39,040 nt of DNA, taken from contig JBCDIL010000033.1 of assembly GCA_038749025.1 (NCBI GenBank), positions 1 to 39,040 of the forward strand, given 5' to 3'. This DNA comes from JBCAXA01 sp038749025 (lineage in GTDB: Bacteria; Pseudomonadota; Gammaproteobacteria; Steroidobacterales; Woeseiaceae). Below, piece by piece: positions 1-8,004 of the stretch. How positions within the stretch are numbered: the first letter of the stretch is position 1; every line of letters starts with the position of its first letter. The notes beneath the pieces are model-generated. The model was not told where the DNA came from, made no database searches, and saw nothing but the letters and a program-made list of their open reading frames with translations. The position numbers and the translations under genes were made by a program.

Positions 1-38
1 GACCCGGCCGAAGCGCATCGTCGTTGCGAGTCGCGCGC

Positions 39-1901
39 TTAAAAGCGCCAGCGGGCGCCGAGAGAGCCGGAGACGCCAGGCGTGCCGTAACCCAGAATTT
101 GCTGATAATCCTCATCAAGGAGATTCTCGATGCGGCCATACACTTCGAGTTTCTCAGAGAACGCGTAGCGCCCAGTGACGTCGACGCGTACCCAGTTGTC
201 TAGCGTCGTTGTATCGGTATTTGTCTCGCTGCCGTTGTAGCGCACCAGCAAAGCCCCCGACAGTGGACCGATGGGGTCATACGAGAGCGTTAGGTCACCG
301 GTATGCTCGGGTAGGCGCGAGAGTGGATTGCCATTGCCGTCTTCGGCGTCGATGAACGCGTAATCGAGCGCGAGACGCACCGATTCGCTTAGCGCCACCG
401 ATCCGGCAAGCTCAATACCGGTCGACTCGACCTCGGCGATGTTGAGGTAGCCACCAATCGCAAAGTCGAAATCGATTTGGTTCTCGGTGTCTTGCTGAAA
501 GACCGTCGCACTCAGCTGGTACCGATCGTCACTGGAGGTCCAATCTATACCGGCATCAAACGCTTCCGATGTTTCCGGCTGAAGGTCCGGGTTCGGCGCG
601 GCCGCGCCGCAGCAGAAGAACGTGGTCTGAAAGAGGGTGGGTGCCTTGAAGCCTTCGCCCCAACTAGCACGAATGGAAACGTTCTCCGTCAAGCGCCATG
701 CACTCGCCAGGCGCGTTGTCGTTTCCGACCCGAAACGCTCATGGTCGTCGTAACGCAAGCCCGCCGTGACCGTAACGTCACCGGCCGGCTTCCACTCGTA
801 TAAGGCGAACAACCCGTCAATCGACGTATCGTCATCGTTCGCGGTGGTCTCTTCGCGTTCGGCGCCGAATGCCAGTCTGTTGCTGTCGTTGGCTGCAAAC
901 GTACCCTGGTAGCGGTACAACAAGCGCTCACCCTCGGCGTTAAAGCTGGACAGACCATCGGTGAAGTTCTCACGCGTGATGTCCGAATAGCCGACAAGGA
1001 ATAAATTATCGAGGCGGCCATCGAGTGCGGGTAACGTCAAAGAGACATTCGCTGCGAGTTCTTCGGTCTCGCTCAGTTCATCGCCATCCGCAACGTTGCC
1101 TTGTGCGCCGAAAAAGAAGCTATCGAATTCGGTGTCTGCATCGGTCCACAGCACATCGGCGCTCAAACGCGCGTCGCCCGGGAGATTGAGGCCGCCTTTC
1201 GCCGACAGCGTTAGCGAATCGAAACTATCGTCTTCGCTATTACCGTTTTCTTCGTCGGCTTTTGAAATACCGTCACTCGATACGGAGACCAATGCCAGGC
1301 GGAAATCACCGGTTTCGCCGGCGTTCGATACTGATGCGCCCGCTCGCAAGGTATTGAACGAGCCCGCCTCGGCGAACACCTCGCCGCCGAGCTCATCGCC
1401 AGGCGCTTTCGTTGTGATCGACAAAACACCGCCAATCGCATCGGTACCCCAAAGTGTGGACTGAGGGCCTTTCAACACTTCGATGCGGGCGATGTTCTCG
1501 GTATCGAGCCGAGCAAAATTGAAGCCGCCGCCAGGCGACGTCGGGTCGTTGACCGGTATGCCGTCGATCAACACCAGCGTTTGTTCGCTACTGGCACCGC
1601 GTATTCTAACGCTGGCGTTACCGCCAAAGCCGCCGTTTTGATTGATTGTGACGCCAGGTGCTTGGGCGACGGCATCAAGTGCATAGATAAAGCCGAGCGC
1701 TTCGATCTCCTCGGCGGTAATGATGGAAATACTCGATCCGGTTTCGGCACTGGTCTGCTCAAGCCGAGTCGCTGTGGCGACGACCGTATCGATGGCGACA
1801 CCGTCCTCTGTGACCTCTTGCGCGGGAACGGCAGTGGCTAAAAATACCAACGGACAGGCGACGATCACCCGACGAGTAATGGCTGCAAAAGCAACTCGCA
1901 T
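39..1901 (-). CDS. btuB: TonB-dependent vitamin B12 receptor BtuB
   Basis: This outer-membrane receptor imports cobalamin into the periplasm using TonB energy. The 620-residue product is close to the usual BtuB length. It starts with a signal peptide ending near VPAQ, followed by a TonB-box-like stretch (DTVVATATR, about residues 38-46). The plug carries the VRIRG and GPQSTLWGTDAIGG motifs. The beta-barrel ends in the terminal aromatic residue F, preceded by ARWRF. The ATG at 1901 has GGGGAGAG a few bases upstream. The strongest identity evidence is context: a cobalamin riboswitch lies directly upstream, and cobO, cobC, cobS and cobT follow further upstream on the same strand. Regulation is therefore expected to be repression by adenosylcobalamin. 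A related receptor such as one for another corrinoid is possible, but B12 is by far the likeliest substrate. Confidence 0.93.
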   Translation of the reverse strand: MRVAFAAITRRVIVACPLVFLATAVPAQEVTEDGVAIDTVVATATRLEQTSAETGSSISIITAEEIEALGFIYALDAVAQAPGVTINQNGGFGGNASVRIRGASSEQTLVLIDGIPVNDPTSPGGGFNFARLDTENIARIEVLKGPQSTLWGTDAIGGVLSITTKAPGDELGGEVFAEAGSFNTLRAGASVSNAGETGDFRLALVSVSSDGISKADEENGNSEDDSFDSLTLSAKGGLNLPGDARLSADVLWTDADTEFDSFFFGAQGNVADGDELSETEELAANVSLTLPALDGRLDNLFLVGYSDITRENFTDGLSSFNAEGERLLYRYQGTFAANDSNRLAFGAEREETTANDDDTSIDGLFALYEWKPAGDVTVTAGLRYDDHERFGSETTTRLASAWRLTENVSIRASWGEGFKAPTLFQTTFFCCGAAAPNPDLQPETSEAFDAGIDWTSSDDRYQLSATVFQQDTENQIDFDFAIGGYLNIAEVESTGIELAGSVALSESVRLALDYAFIDAEDGNGNPLSRLPEHTGDLTLSYDPIGPLSGALLVRYNGSETNTDTTTLDNWVRVDVTGRYAFSEKLEVYGRIENLLDEDYQQILGYGTPGVSGSLGARWRF

Positions 1902-2084
1902 GGAAGCTCTCCCCTGGCACCTTACCGCCCGTATCTGCGGTGCTCAGAAACGACTGTTATGGCCAACGTGGTTGCTTGCACCACGGGGCGGCCGGCCGTA
2001 TTGGTTTTGTCGCTTCTGAGAAAAGTGCTGGATGAAAAGCCAGACTTCACTGTCCAATGAGACTAGCCCGGCCCCATGACGAAC

Positions 2085-2260
2085 GACGCGATGGCAGGTC
2101 TCCTGGCTTACCGATCGTCGCTTCGGGGCCGCCTTCCCGGGGGTTCTTAAACCACCAGTGGCATCAGGCCCTTTGCTCCCGGCTTACAGTTGCGGGTACA
2201 GCCACGGTTTTGCACCGTGTTCCCTATTAGCCGCCCTATGACGGCACCATCTAACAGCAA
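2085..2260 (-). promoter_or_regulatory. Cobalamin riboswitch upstream of btuB
   Basis: Read on the minus strand, this stretch carries the conserved pieces of the adenosylcobalamin aptamer. In 5' to 3' order they are a TAATAGGGAA segment, the GCAACTGTAAGCCGGGAGC core, a CCACTGG element, and the 3' B12 box AGCCAGGAGACCTGCC (2108 to 2093). About 190 bases separate the B12 box from the btuB start, leaving room for an expression platform. It lies after the cobO stop at 2312, so it can control btuB alone. The outer boundaries are approximate. The rest of the 1902-2311 gap shows no coding region. Confidence 0.93.
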
Positions 2261-2311
2261 TCGTGACGCGCGTATCGGGCGTTGTCAAACAGATGACGAG
2301 AGGCTGGATGG

Positions 2312-2920
2312 CTAGAAATCGATGCCGCGTTGCGCCTTGATCCCGGCCTTATACGGATGCTTGATTTCGCGCATTTCGCTAACGAGATCAGCGTAATCGC
2401 AAAGCGCGTCCGGGGCGTCGCGTCCGGTCAAAATGACGCCAGTGCGCGGGTCGCGTTCATCGAGCCCGGCAATGACGGCTTCGGGACTTAAGTAGTTGTA
2501 CCGCAACGCAATGTTAATTTCGTCGAGCACTACTAAGTCGTAGTCGCCGCTGGTGAGCATGCCGCAGGCGCGTTCGAACGCCGCTTGGGCCGCTTTTGTA
2601 TCGGCGTCTTTATCTTGCGTGTCCCACGTGAACCCGTCGCCCATTGTGTACCAGTCCACCGCGCCATCGAGTTTTTCGAAAAACTGCCGCTCGCCGGTTC
2701 GCCATTTGCCCTTGATGAACTGCACCACCGCCACGCTTTGGCCCCAGCCGAGGGCGCGGACGATGACGCCGAAGGCGGAGCTCGATTTGCCTTTGCCATT
2801 GCCGGTGTGCACGAGCACGAGACCGCGTTCCGGGTCGCGCGTTTTACGGACGCGCTCGCGGTGCGCCTTTTGTTGCTGCTGCATCGCTTGGCGGTGTTTT
2901 TCAGCGTCGCTCATGGGCAC
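2312..2920 (-). CDS. cobO: Cob(I)yrinic acid a,c-diamide adenosyltransferase
   Basis: This cytoplasmic enzyme (CobO/BtuR/CobA type) transfers the adenosyl group of ATP to cob(I)alamin or a corrinoid precursor, forming the Co-C bond of coenzyme B12. The 202-residue length is normal for the family. A P-loop GNGKGKSS sits at residues 40-47, and the VVLDEINIAL strand, the family's second nucleotide motif, follows around residue 130. The product ends in the typical KAGIKAQRGIDF tail. The N-terminus is rich in Gln and Lys, as in BtuR. A second ATG two codons downstream could be the true start. It lies 10 bases after cobC and is presumably cotranscribed with cobT, cobS and cobC. The name btuR is equally valid. 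Confidence 0.95.
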   Translation of the reverse strand: MPMSDAEKHRQAMQQQQKAHRERVRKTRDPERGLVLVHTGNGKGKSSSAFGVIVRALGWGQSVAVVQFIKGKWRTGERQFFEKLDGAVDWYTMGDGFTWDTQDKDADTKAAQAAFERACGMLTSGDYDLVVLDEINIALRYNYLSPEAVIAGLDERDPRTGVILTGRDAPDALCDYADLVSEMREIKHPYKAGIKAQRGIDF

Positions 2921-2930
2921 CCCGATGCGG

Positions 2931-3449
2931 TTAGTTTGGCCAGCGGACTATCTCACCGTAATCGATCGACGTTGCAAAGTCCTGCGAGTCAGGCCCATCG
3001 GCGAATACGGCCCTGACGACGCCGGCATGACAGACAACGAGCGAGTCGCCTGGGTTTTTCGCGAGCTCGGTTACAGCGGCCAGGCAACGTCGTCGGAAGT
3101 CTCTGACGCGCTCGCCACCGTGGGGCCTCGCATCGAGGAAGTCTGCGGCCCACGCATCCAGTTCGGTGCGCGGGATATCAGCCCAACGCCTGCCTTCCCA
3201 CGCCGCAAAGTCCATCTCGGCAACTCGGTGGTCGATGGTTACAACGAGTTGTCGTTCTAGTCCGATACGCTCTGCCAGGATGCGGGCACGGGTCAACGGA
3301 CTCGAGACAATGCGCTCGACAGCAGGGAGTGCCGCGATCGCTGCGGTTGCATCGGTTGCAAACGAGTCGGCGATGGCAACATCGGTACTGCCATAGCAAT
3401 AGTCCTTGCCGAGCACCGGTCGGGTGTGGCGCATCAGCATTACTGCCAC
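2931..3449 (-). CDS. cobC: Alpha-ribazole phosphatase (histidine phosphatase family)
   Basis: The product belongs to the phosphoglycerate-mutase-like histidine phosphatases. In this setting it most likely removes the phosphate from alpha-ribazole-5'-phosphate or adenosylcobalamin phosphate in lower-ligand assembly. The catalytic RH motif is LMRHTRP (R7, H8), followed by CYGSTDV, SSPLTRA, an FAAWEGRRW segment and the second catalytic His in VCHAGVVRA. At 172 residues it is slightly short of E. coli CobC. The start is uncertain: GTG at 3449 is given here, but ATG at 3440 overlaps the cobS stop as TAATG and may be the true coupled start. The flanking cobS and cobO genes give the specific function; sequence alone would support only a phosphatase. 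Confidence 0.88.
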   Translation of the reverse strand: MAVMLMRHTRPVLGKDYCYGSTDVAIADSFATDATAAIAALPAVERIVSSPLTRARILAERIGLERQLVVTIDHRVAEMDFAAWEGRRWADIPRTELDAWAADFLDARPHGGERVRDFRRRCLAAVTELAKNPGDSLVVCHAGVVRAVFADGPDSQDFATSIDYGEIVRWPN

Positions 3450-4207
3450 GTCAGCAGCCCGAGATAGATGCCAATTTCCGTGGTTTGTTGCACGGCACCT
3501 AACGTATCGCCGGTGTAGCCGTTAACGCGTCGTTCGAACAGCGCGCGCATACCGATGTGGCCCAACGCTGCGCCAATGACGACCGCCAGCAGCGCCAAGC
3601 TCCCGGCCGTGAAGACAACCGCACCGAGCAACAGGGCACCGGTCGCGAGTGCCGCGCCGAGGCTTACCGGGTCTATGCCGTCGGCGGTCGGTTTGCCGGT
3701 GCCGTGATCGCGCGCGTAGCGACTGGTGGCGATGACTAAAACGGCCGACAACCGCGACAAGCCGTGGCCAACAATGAGGATCGTGACAACATGATCGGGC
3801 TCGAGCCCAATTAAAGCCGCCGCCTTAATCGCGATGGCCATCACTAACGCCAACGTTCCGTAGGTACCCAATCGGCTATCTCGCATGATCGCGAGCGCTG
3901 TGTCACGGTCTGGTCCACCGAAACTATCGAACGTATCGGCAAGCCCATCCTCGTGAAAAGCGCCGGTCACCAATAGACCGGTGGCGATGGCTAGCAATAC
4001 CGCTACGGTGGGCGATAGCCAATCGAGTGCTAGCGTGTAGGTGGCGGCACACAGCGCGCCGACCAGCGCACCGACGAGCGGGTAATACCGTGGTGCCGCG
4101 GCTAGACGCTCGGGTGTATAAGCACCCCCAACCGGCACGGGAATACGGGTAAGAAACTGCACCGCCAGTGCGAAAATGGCGAGTTCATTGGCGGCGATTC
4201 GTTTCAC
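3440..4207 (-). CDS. cobS: Adenosylcobinamide-GDP ribazoletransferase
   Basis: CobS is the inner-membrane cobalamin synthase that joins adenosylcobinamide-GDP and alpha-ribazole. The product is hydrophobic with several predicted membrane helices. It carries the family hallmark EDGLADTFDSFGG, followed by a DSRLGTYG motif. The N-terminus FLTRIPVP after the start is also typical. The GTG at 4207 is chosen because it overlaps the cobT stop as GTGA and gives a normal 255-residue protein; the reading frame is open further upstream, but that part runs antiparallel through cobT and lacks family similarity. The 3' end overlaps or abuts cobC. The gene is part of the cobT-cobS-cobC-cobO run. Confidence 0.94.
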   Translation of the reverse strand: MKRIAANELAIFALAVQFLTRIPVPVGGAYTPERLAAAPRYYPLVGALVGALCAATYTLALDWLSPTVAVLLAIATGLLVTGAFHEDGLADTFDSFGGPDRDTALAIMRDSRLGTYGTLALVMAIAIKAAALIGLEPDHVVTILIVGHGLSRLSAVLVIATSRYARDHGTGKPTADGIDPVSLGAALATGALLLGAVVFTAGSLALLAVVIGAALGHIGMRALFERRVNGYTGDTLGAVQQTTEIGIYLGLLTWQ

Positions 4208-5307
4208 GCCGGTCCGTCGACACCGGCCGAATCGAAGCTGGCCATGTCTCGCAAGAACGCACCTGCCGCCTCGACGAGCGGCCACGCGAGCAGTGCGCCG
4301 GTGCCCTCACCGAGACGCAAGTCGAGATCGAGTAACGGTCGCGCATCAAGCGCCTGCAATAGCGCTGTATGACCGCTTTCGGCGGAATGATGGGCGAACA
4401 CCAGCGCACCGCGTATACCGGGGTCGATGCGCAGTGCCGCTAAGGCCGCTGCCGAACAAATAAATCCGTCGACGAGCACCAGACGGCTAGCGCGAGCGGC
4501 ACCCAGTATGGCGCCGGCGATCATCACCACCTCAAAGCCGCCATACTCGTATAACGCGGTGGGCGCATCGAGTATCGCCTCGGTTCGGCCGGCTGCGCGT
4601 GTCAGCAGATCGCGTTTGCGTTCCAACCCGGCGTCGTCATGGCCAGTGCCACGACCGGTGAGTTCGCGCACATCGGCGCCGATCAGTTTCGCCGCGATCA
4701 GGCTCGCCGATGCCGTGTTGCCGATACCCATGTCGCCGAACGCGACGACGGGCTGGCTCGATTCTGCACCGATAGACTCGCCGGCCGTCAGTGCTGCATC
4801 ACACTCGGAGGGCGTCATCGCAGGACCCTCGATAGCGTTGTCAGTGCCGCCGCGGATACGCCGCGACACAAGGTCGGGGTGCGCAATTGGCTCGCCCGCG
4901 ACACCGGCATCGACGACCTGCATCGTCGCGCCTAGTGCAGCGGCGAACGCGTTGGCTGCGGCACCGCCAGTCAGAAAGTTCAGAACCATCTGCCGGGTTA
5001 CCGACTGCGGATACGCCGAGACGCCCGCATTGGCCATCCCGTGGTCACCGGCGAAAAGCGATAGGCCGCAGGATGAGGTGTCGGGCTGCGAGTTACGTTG
5101 CAAGCTCGCTATCTGCAGCGCCAGCGCTTCAATTCGGCCAAGCGAGCCAACGGGCTTGGTTTTGGTATCGATCAGCGCCTGGATGTGGGCGTCGAACTCT
5201 GCGCGGCGCGCATCGGTCGTTGCGTTGTCAGCTGGCAATGCGCCCGCACTCCTCTGTTCAAACGCCGACGCAGGGCGGCGGTCGGCCGGGCGAGCATTGC
5301 AGTCCAT
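4204..5307 (-). CDS. cobT: Nicotinate-nucleotide-dimethylbenzimidazole phosphoribosyltransferase
   Basis: CobT makes alpha-ribazole phosphate from nicotinate mononucleotide and a benzimidazole base, activating the lower ligand of B12. Visible motifs are TKPVGSLGRIE near the N-terminus, FAGDHGMANAGVSAYP, the GDMGIGNT loop, the GRGTGHDDAGLERK segment and the catalytic-Glu motif RLGEGTGA near the C-terminus. The frame is open to 5583, but residues before the ATG at 5307 do not look like CobT. A TTG at 5238 with AGAGGAG about ten bases upstream is another good start; the ATG gives 367 residues and the TTG gives 344, and both fit the family. It is the first gene of the block. No riboswitch was seen upstream of it. 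Confidence 0.93.
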   Translation of the reverse strand: MDCNARPADRRPASAFEQRSAGALPADNATTDARRAEFDAHIQALIDTKTKPVGSLGRIEALALQIASLQRNSQPDTSSCGLSLFAGDHGMANAGVSAYPQSVTRQMVLNFLTGGAAANAFAAALGATMQVVDAGVAGEPIAHPDLVSRRIRGGTDNAIEGPAMTPSECDAALTAGESIGAESSQPVVAFGDMGIGNTASASLIAAKLIGADVRELTGRGTGHDDAGLERKRDLLTRAAGRTEAILDAPTALYEYGGFEVVMIAGAILGAARASRLVLVDGFICSAAALAALRIDPGIRGALVFAHHSAESGHTALLQALDARPLLDLDLRLGEGTGALLAWPLVEAAGAFLRDMASFDSAGVDGPA

Positions 5308-5493
5308 GGCCGGCTGCTCGTCAAGTCCAACAGTCGGCAGCTCGAGTAGAAACGGCCGTTTGAGGGCCACCCATGCGGACTGGTTTTCGGCGGGCCAGTG
5401 CACCGATCGGTTCGAGTCGAGTTCGTTTGTCCCGCGGCCAACTCTCGAAGACGTTAGTGCCGGCATCCGGTAAAGGCCTACCACGGTTGTCTC

Positions 5494-5509
5494 GCGCTGC
5501 GCGCAGCGC
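5494..5509. repeat. 16-base perfect palindrome in divergent cobT/phosphoesterase gap
   Basis: The 16 bases read the same on both strands and can form a GCGCTG stem with a CGCG loop. The site lies in the 279-base region between the divergent cobT and phosphoesterase starts. It could be an operator or an RNA hairpin, but GC-rich palindromes can also arise by chance. No T-run follows on either strand. Confidence 0.35.
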
Positions 5510-5586
5510 CGGACCGTTATTCGCTTTGCCAAGCTTTGTTGATTTGCGCGACTATTGGCCGATTCGTCGAGCTCAAGGCCCAACTC

Positions 5587-7020
5587 ATGTCCTTTAGATG
5601 CAGTCTGATCGTACTTCTAGTCGGCACCTCGCTGCTACGCCCGGTGCATGCGCATAACAACGAGGAAGAACACAGTCAGCCGCCGTGGCAAGCGGCAACC
5701 GGTTGGCCCGATCGCATCGTCGTGACACTCCCCGGTAAGCCCCAACAGGGTTTTGCCGTTACTTGGCGTACCAACACGTCGGTATCTGAGACCGTTGCCG
5801 AGATTATCGAGGCCACCGGTGATGCGCGTTTCGATATCGGCGCGCGCCGTGTAGCGGCGACGACGGAGCAGCTGAATCTTCAAGAGACCAACGCCTTTGG
5901 TCAGGTGATCAGTATCCCCGGTAACGATGGCTTACCACCCGCCAACTTTCACTCTGTCCTGTTCGAGGGTTTGCAGCCAGCGACGCTGTACGCGTATCGC
6001 GTCAAAGGTGCTGACGATCAATGGTCGGAGTGGCTGCAAACGCGGACCGCCCCAGCGGAAGGGCCTATCACGTTTCTATACTTCGGCGATGCGCAAAACG
6101 CCTTGCGCTCGCATTGGTCGCGAGTAGTCCGTGCCGGCTTCCAGGAAGCCCCGAAGGCGAACTTCATCTTGCACGCCGGCGACCTCGTTAATTGGCCCTC
6201 GCGGGATCTGGAATGGGCTGAGTGGTTTGGCGCCACCGGCTTTATTCACGGCATGATTCCCGCGGTACCGCTGGCCGGTAACCACGAGTACGAACGCCTG
6301 AACCTCCCGGGTCCCGAGCAAGACCGACTACTCTCTATTATGTGGCGACCACAGTTCACGTTACCCAGCGAGCCCAGCCTGCCGGCCGACTTACAAGAGG
6401 TGACCTATGATTTGCGCTACTCACAAGACTTGCACTTGTTTGTCATTTCTACCCAGAGCCATAAGATTGCCGAACAAGCGCAATGGTTGGATCAACAACT
6501 GGCGGCTAGCGATGCCCGCTGGAAGATCGTCAGCATGCATCACCCGGTGTTCTCGTCCGGTACCGGCAGGGATAGCCCTGACCGTCGTGCGGCGCTACTG
6601 CCTGTCATCAACAAGCACAAAGTCGATTTAGTTCTGCAGGGTCATGACCATACCTACGCCCGCGGCGTGATCAGCCAGACACCGAAACGGGTAGCGTTTA
6701 ACGCCCGAGGGGCCAAGGTCGATACGATGTTCATCAACTCCGTGAGCGGTCCGAAGCAATACCCATTTCGTGATGGTGGCTGGGATGACTACGCCGAGGA
6801 TGGCGTTAAGCTGGTCCGCAAAGCGGAGAATACGCAGTTCTTTCAGGTCATCACCATTGACGACGATCGTCTGACCTATGTCGCACGAACAGCAACCGGT
6901 GAGCTCTACGATGACTTTGTGATGAGCAAACGCCGCGGCAAGAAAAAGATTGTCCGCGGCTCGGTCAGCACGATGGATGAGCGTGCGTTCTCCAATACGG
7001 GGCAGTACGAAACACCTTGA
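5587..7020 (+). CDS. Secreted metallophosphoesterase, purple-acid-phosphatase-like
   Basis: The product is a probable exported two-metal phosphoesterase. The ATG at 5587 gives a good signal peptide ending at VHA, and an upstream ATG at 5536 would bury it. Residues about 40-155 form a fibronectin-like N-terminal domain (purple acid phosphatase N-terminal type). The catalytic domain follows with GDAQ (D168), GDLVN (D199), GNHE (N232, H233), MHHPVFSSG (H318/H319) and GHDH (H353, H355). Known purple acid phosphatases have GDxxY in the second motif, where the Tyr ligates iron. Here that position is Asn, so the purple charge-transfer site is probably absent and the metals may differ. It stands alone, divergent from cobT. 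The substrate cannot be told; phosphomonoesters or phosphodiesters are both possible. Confidence 0.87.
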   Translation: MSFRCSLIVLLVGTSLLRPVHAHNNEEEHSQPPWQAATGWPDRIVVTLPGKPQQGFAVTWRTNTSVSETVAEIIEATGDARFDIGARRVAATTEQLNLQETNAFGQVISIPGNDGLPPANFHSVLFEGLQPATLYAYRVKGADDQWSEWLQTRTAPAEGPITFLYFGDAQNALRSHWSRVVRAGFQEAPKANFILHAGDLVNWPSRDLEWAEWFGATGFIHGMIPAVPLAGNHEYERLNLPGPEQDRLLSIMWRPQFTLPSEPSLPADLQEVTYDLRYSQDLHLFVISTQSHKIAEQAQWLDQQLAASDARWKIVSMHHPVFSSGTGRDSPDRRAALLPVINKHKVDLVLQGHDHTYARGVISQTPKRVAFNARGAKVDTMFINSVSGPKQYPFRDGGWDDYAEDGVKLVRKAENTQFFQVITIDDDRLTYVARTATGELYDDFVMSKRRGKKKIVRGSVSTMDERAFSNTGQYETP

Positions 7021-7037
7021 GCCGATAACTCGGACGA

Positions 7038-7061
7038 TCGACCGAGGCCCTAGTCGGTCGA
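7038..7061. terminator. Hairpin between convergent genes
   Basis: An 8-base inverted repeat (TCGACCGA, 7038-7045, and TCGGTCGA, 7054-7061) with an 8-base loop spans the gap between the phosphoesterase stop and the stop of the transferase on the other strand. It overlaps the last codons of the transferase gene. No T-run follows, so intrinsic termination would be weak. Confidence 0.4.
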
Positions 7062-7898
7062 CAGGACTTGGTCGATGTCAGCCGCTTCGTGGCGCTCGCG
7101 CAGTTGCGATTTTTCATCGCCAAAGACGCGATTGACTAAGCGACCGCGTCGCACGGCAGGCCTGGTAGCAACGGCTTTCGTCCAGCGTTGGACGTGTTCG
7201 TAACTGCCGACATCGAGAAATTCACCGGCGTCGTACAACACGCCTTTTGCCAATGCGCCGTACCATGGCCAGATTGCCATGTCGGCAATCGTATAGTCGC
7301 GGCCGGCGATGTACTCATGTTTAGCGAGTTGTTTATCCAAAACGTCGAGCTGGCGTTTGACTTCCATCGCGTAACGGTCGATCGCGTACTCTATTTTGAT
7401 CGGCGCATAGTTGTAAAAATGCCCAAAGCCACCGCCGAGGAATGGCCCGGCACCCATTTGCCAGAACACCCAGGACAAACACTCGGCGCGTTCAGCCGCC
7501 GACGTTGGCAAATAGGCTGCAAATTTCTCGGCTAGGTAGACAAGAATCGCGGCGGACTCGAAAACTCGGATCGGATCTTGGCCACTGCGATCAACTAATG
7601 CCGGAATCTTCGAATTCGGGTTGATATCGACAAAGCCGCTACCAAACTGATCACCCTCGAAAATATTCACGAGCCAGGCATCGTACTCGGCGCCAGCGTG
7701 ACCGCTGGCCAGCAGCTCCTCGAGCATGACCGTGACTTTGACGCCATTGGGCGTGGCAACCGAGTAGAGCTGCAACGGATGCTCGCCAATCGGCAGTTCG
7801 CTGTCGTGAGTAGCCCCCGAAATCGGTCGGTTGATCTTCGCAAAACGACCGCCGTTCTCAGCATTCCAGGTCCAGACTTTAGGGGGGGTGTAAGACAT
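7050..7898 (-). CDS. yghU: Glutathione S-transferase, YghU/Ure2p-like
   Basis: This is a cytosolic glutathione-dependent enzyme of the Nu class, whose E. coli members YghU and YfcG show disulfide-bond reductase and peroxidase activity. The N-terminal extension YTPPKVWTWNAENGGRFA is a signature of YghU. A thioredoxin-fold domain follows with LYSVATPNGVKV, where the Thr-Pro-Asn turn contacts glutathione, and PALVD and FESAAIL further on. The helical C-terminal domain covers about residues 135-270, with YTIADMAIWPW typical of GST folds. Length (282) agrees with the family. A GAGGAG ribosome binding site precedes the ATG at 7898. It is monocistronic and divergent from the desaturase-family gene. 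Confidence 0.92.
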   Translation of the reverse strand: MSYTPPKVWTWNAENGGRFAKINRPISGATHDSELPIGEHPLQLYSVATPNGVKVTVMLEELLASGHAGAEYDAWLVNIFEGDQFGSGFVDINPNSKIPALVDRSGQDPIRVFESAAILVYLAEKFAAYLPTSAAERAECLSWVFWQMGAGPFLGGGFGHFYNYAPIKIEYAIDRYAMEVKRQLDVLDKQLAKHEYIAGRDYTIADMAIWPWYGALAKGVLYDAGEFLDVGSYEHVQRWTKAVATRPAVRRGRLVNRVFGDEKSQLRERHEAADIDQVLSTD

Positions 7899-8004
7899 TG
7901 GCGCTCCTCAATGCACTCTGATAGGCGCGCCGTGTTTCACAGACGGACGCCGAAATTTATCGGTATTATCCTCAAAACAGCATCTCGGGTAACCTGAATC
8001 GGGC

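Noticed and set aside
1..18. ATG on the minus strand at 18-16 as start of a further cobalamin gene
   Set aside because: Only six codons are visible before the edge and no ribosome binding site is evident, so nothing can be claimed.
2553..3260. 235-codon open frame opposite cobO and cobC
   Set aside because: It spans the antisense of two well-supported genes and their junction, with no recognisable domain.
4427..5473. 348-codon open frame antisense to cobT
   Set aside because: It lies wholly opposite a clear CobT coding sequence, has no ribosome binding site, and its product is Ser/Ala/Arg-rich low-complexity sequence typical of the reverse strand of GC-rich genes.
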